Below are positions 14,140 to 16,578 of a stretch of DNA of 16,578 nucleotides, one piece after another. A program made the translations under genes and the position numbers. The stretch's first letter is position 1, and each line of letters starts with the position of its first letter. The notes under the pieces are model-generated. The model was not told the DNA's origin and searched no databases. It worked only from the letters and a program-made list of their open reading frames with translations. Source of the stretch: Cellvibrionales bacterium UBA5860 (GTDB taxonomy: Bacteria; Pseudomonadota; Gammaproteobacteria; Pseudomonadales; Porticoccaceae). The DNA lies in NCBI GenBank assembly GCA_002431545.1, contig DJFY01000097.1, positions 8,313-24,890 of the forward strand, given 5' to 3'.

Positions 14140-15411
14140 ATGTCTGAATCCACATCAACCACAGCCCGGGAAACGCAGATACGCGCAGAAGTGCGCGCCT
14201 GGCTGGAAGACAACTGGGACCCTAACCTGAGCCTGCACGAGTGGCGCAACCGCCTGATCGATTCCGGCTGGGGCTGCGCCTCGTGGCCGGAGCAGTGGTA
14301 CGGCAAGGGCCTGTCGGTCGGCCTGGGCGCGGTGGTCGACGATGAGATTCGGCAGTTCGGCGCTGTCAGTGTCGCCAAAGCCGGTGTGCGCATGTTGGCT
14401 GCGGCAACCATACTCGAGCACGGCAGTGATTTGCACAAGGAGAAATTCCTGCGCCCGCTACTGACCGGCGAAGACACCTGGTGTCAGTTGTTCAGCGAAC
14501 CGGGCAGCGGGTCCGACCTTGCGGGTCTGACCACACGCGCAGACTTCGATGGCGAACACTGGGTCATCAACGGCCAGAAGGTCTGGACCACGAGCGCCCA
14601 CCACGCCCAATACGGCATGTTGCTCGCACGCACCAACTGGGACGTGCCCAAACACCAGGGCATGACTTATTTTCTCATCGAGATGGAACAGCCCGGCGTT
14701 GAGGTTCGCCCCCTCAAGCAAATGAACGGCCACGCCTCTTTTAACGAAATCTTTTTTACCGACGCGAAAATTGCGCCCGAATTCATGGTCAGTACCGAGG
14801 GTAACGGCTGGAAAGTAGCCATGACTACGCTCGCTCACGAACGTCGTCTGGCCGATGGTATTCGCTCCTGGGCCCGTGGCGAGAAAGGCTCGGGCCGGGT
14901 GTTCGACGAACTACGTGCCGAAATCGCAACTGTCATGGAGCCCTACAAGTGGTACCCGCAACGAGCGGGACGGGTCGACTTGCTCCTGGAGCGCGCCAAG
15001 GCCACCGGTCGCATCAACGACCCAGTGGTACGCCAGGCAATCGCAGAAGTGCTGATCAAGGCCAAGGCCGCGGAGTGGACCGGCCGCCGGGTGAAAGCTG
15101 CCCACGCCCTGGGTCGACCACCGGGGCCGGAAGGCTCGCTGGGAAAACTCGCCGGCAGCCAGGTGGCGCGCCTTGCGGCGCACGCCCACACATTAATTGC
15201 CGGTGGCGAGGCCATGCTGGCGGGGGATGACGGCGCCATGAACGGTCTGATCAGCGAAATTCTGGTGTCGGTGCCGGCTGAATCCATCGCCGGCGGCACG
15301 GACGAAATCCAGCGTAATATTATTTCGGAAAGGTCGTTGGGTATGCCCAAGGAAGCCCGCACGGATATCGACCGCCCGTTTCGCGACGTCCCGAGAAATA
15401 CCGTGAGTTGA
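14140..15411 (+). CDS. Acyl-CoA dehydrogenase family protein, probable catalytic (alpha-type) subunit
   Basis: A 423-residue flavoprotein predicted to introduce an alpha,beta double bond into an acyl-CoA, passing electrons to ETF. Motifs include CQLFSEPGSGSDLAGL (115-130), WVINGQKVWTTSAHHA (141-156), FNEIFFTDAKI (201-211) and AGGTDEIQRNII near the C-terminus. Glu234 in TTLAHERRLADG sits where isovaleryl-CoA dehydrogenase and mycobacterial FadE26-type enzymes carry their catalytic base. The medium-chain position is Gly (AGGTDE). It starts two bases after the preceding dehydrogenase stop, with GGGAGG in the end of that gene as ribosome-binding site, so 1:1 co-expression is likely. The upstream racemase suggests a 2-methyl-branched substrate (steroid or isoprenoid side chain, bile acid or branched fatty acid); the exact substrate is not visible. 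Confidence 0.9.
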   Translation: MSESTSTTARETQIRAEVRAWLEDNWDPNLSLHEWRNRLIDSGWGCASWPEQWYGKGLSVGLGAVVDDEIRQFGAVSVAKAGVRMLAAATILEHGSDLHKEKFLRPLLTGEDTWCQLFSEPGSGSDLAGLTTRADFDGEHWVINGQKVWTTSAHHAQYGMLLARTNWDVPKHQGMTYFLIEMEQPGVEVRPLKQMNGHASFNEIFFTDAKIAPEFMVSTEGNGWKVAMTTLAHERRLADGIRSWARGEKGSGRVFDELRAEIATVMEPYKWYPQRAGRVDLLLERAKATGRINDPVVRQAIAEVLIKAKAAEWTGRRVKAAHALGRPPGPEGSLGKLAGSQVARLAAHAHTLIAGGEAMLAGDDGAMNGLISEILVSVPAESIAGGTDEIQRNIISERSLGMPKEARTDIDRPFRDVPRNTVS

Positions 15412-15522
15412 CCGGTTTGCGGGGCAGCGCACTCGGCCCTTGCCAACCCGGGTTGTCATTTCTCAGTAGCAGGGCTTTGCTATAAACCCGCGCTGCATTT
15501 TATTGCTGTCGATACGCGCTGC

Positions 15523-16278
15523 ATGATTACTGACCCGTTTTTCTATATCTGTGCAATTCCCGCCATTCTGATCTTTGGCATGGCCAAAGGCGGCTTTGGC
15601 GGTGGTATCGCCGTAATCTCGGTACCGTTGATCTCTCTTGCCATGCCACCGGTGCAGGCCGCCGCCATCATGCTGCCCTTACTGATTGCCATGGACGCCG
15701 TGGCCGTATGGAGCTTTCGCAAAACCTGGAGTCGGCTCAACGTGCGCCTTACGCTGCCCGGTGCCGTCGCCGGCATCGTGGTCGGCGCTTTTAGCTTTCG
15801 CTACCTTAGCGAAGACGCGATTCGCATACTCATCGGCGTCATCTCTGTTGTATTCTGCCTACATTACTGGCTACAACCCAACCTGGAAAAACAACGCCAA
15901 CCCAGCCTGTTACACGGCAGCATCTGGGGTACTGTTGCGGGCTTCACCAGCTTTGGCATTCATGCCGGCGGTCCGCCCATGAGTATTTACCTGTTGCCCC
16001 AGCGCATGGAAAAGCGTTTGCTGATGGGCACCTTCGCCGTGTTTTTCGCCATAGTCAATCTGGTCAAACTGATTCCCTATACCTGGCTGGGACAGTTCGA
16101 TACCACAAACCTTCTGACTGCCGCCGTGTTGATGCCACTGGCGCCTGTGGGAGTTCGACTGGGATATTTCTTGCTTCACAGAATTAGTGAAGAACTGGTC
16201 TACCGACTGTGCTATTTTTTTCTCTTTGTGGTGGGCACTAAACTACTCTACGATGGTCTGGCGGGAACGCTTGCATAG
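15523..16278 (+). CDS. TauE/SafE-family membrane permease/exporter
   Basis: A 251-residue, very hydrophobic inner-membrane protein of the TauE/SafE (DUF81, COG0730) family, with about seven or eight predicted helices. The two-fold repeat of the family shows in the N-half GMAKGGFGGGIAVISVP (19-35) and the C-half GFTSFGIHAGGPPMSIYLLP (140-159). Characterised relatives move sulfite, sulfoacetate or related small organic anions; some have other substrates. Nothing here identifies the substrate. The ATG at 15523 lacks a strong ribosome-binding site and sits inside the second copy of a CGCGCTGCAT direct repeat (15489-15498, 15515-15524). The gene is 111 bp from the dehydrogenase operon and may be a separate unit. 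Confidence 0.88.
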   Translation: MITDPFFYICAIPAILIFGMAKGGFGGGIAVISVPLISLAMPPVQAAAIMLPLLIAMDAVAVWSFRKTWSRLNVRLTLPGAVAGIVVGAFSFRYLSEDAIRILIGVISVVFCLHYWLQPNLEKQRQPSLLHGSIWGTVAGFTSFGIHAGGPPMSIYLLPQRMEKRLLMGTFAVFFAIVNLVKLIPYTWLGQFDTTNLLTAAVLMPLAPVGVRLGYFLLHRISEELVYRLCYFFLFVVGTKLLYDGLAGTLA

Positions 16279-16345
16279 AGCGGAAGGTTTACCAGAGCAA
16301 AGCGCGCGACAACCAAGCTAGAAAAACCAAACCGAGGAATTATAT

Positions 16346-16528
16346 ATGGGTATCGAAGTTGGCGGTCTACTCGGCTTGCTTATACTTATCGCGGACGTCT
16401 GGGCCATTGTAAAAACTGTCGGTAGTACAGCCAGCACCGGCGTTAAAGTCGCCTGGATCGTTGCCATACTGATACTACCCGTACTGGGTCTGATTCTCTG
16501 GTTGATATTCGGGCCGAAGGGGCCGTAA
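16346..16528 (+). CDS. Small membrane protein with PLDc_N-type domain
   Basis: A 60-residue protein with two hydrophobic helices: about 6-24 (GGLLGLLILIADVWAIVKT) and about 33-54 (VKVAWIVAILILPVLGLILW). They are followed by the short tail LIFGPKGP. This is the architecture of the PLDc_N family (the membrane anchor of cardiolipin synthases occurring as a free-standing small protein), with the typical W-IVAILILPVLGLILW...FGPK ending. A GAGGAA ribosome-binding site lies about seven bases before the ATG. Its molecular role is unknown. No link to neighbours is evident; the gap after the TauE gene is 67 bp with no terminator seen. Confidence 0.8.
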   Translation: MGIEVGGLLGLLILIADVWAIVKTVGSTASTGVKVAWIVAILILPVLGLILWLIFGPKGP

Positions 16529-16578
16529 GCAGGCAAAGGGTCTTTATACTCAGCGTTATTTTCACTCCCACTTTGGCA

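Overview
The window (about 55-60% G+C by eye) looks like a chromosomal segment of a free-living, probably marine or environmental gammaproteobacterium. That placement is an inference from gene content and the style of the proteins, not from a marker gene. No rRNA, tRNA, CRISPR array, insertion sequence or phage gene was seen.

Region 1 (1-1229): the 3' end of a plus-strand thioredoxin-type arsenate reductase gene converges on a minus-strand alpha/beta-hydrolase (HSL-family esterase).

Region 2 (1330-11504, all minus strand): the core of the window is a complete guanidine-assimilation operon. Reading with transcription, from high to low coordinates, it holds a GG-N10-GC sigma-54-type promoter (11489-11504), a well-conserved guanidine-I (ykkC) riboswitch (11325-11421), an ABC importer (periplasmic binding protein, permease, ATPase), two DUF1989 proteins ('urea carboxylase-associated proteins', shown elsewhere to be carboxyguanidine deiminase subunits), a biotin-dependent carboxylase of the urea carboxylase family, and allophanate hydrolase. 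The usual annotation would be 'urea degradation'. The riboswitch and the DUF1989 pair argue instead for this route: guanidine is imported, carboxylated with ATP and bicarbonate to carboxyguanidine, deiminated to allophanate plus ammonia, and hydrolysed to two more ammonia and CO2. The two control elements suggest joint gating by nitrogen starvation (sigma-54, presumably with NtrC) and by guanidine itself.

Region 3 (11262-11761): a 500-bp intergenic region without protein genes. It carries the riboswitch, its downstream switching segment, the sigma-54-like promoter and a few short repeats resembling NtrC half-sites.

Region 4 (11762-15411, plus strand): an alpha-methylacyl-CoA racemase-like CoA-transferase-family III protein followed by two adjacent, dissimilar acyl-CoA dehydrogenase genes. 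Only the second keeps a plausible catalytic glutamate, which suggests an obligate heteromeric (alpha2beta2-type) dehydrogenase for a 2-methyl-branched or steroid/isoprenoid-side-chain acyl-CoA.

Region 5 (15412-16578, plus strand): a TauE/SafE-family membrane exporter and a 60-residue two-helix membrane protein of the PLDc_N type. The last 50 bases show nothing recognisable.
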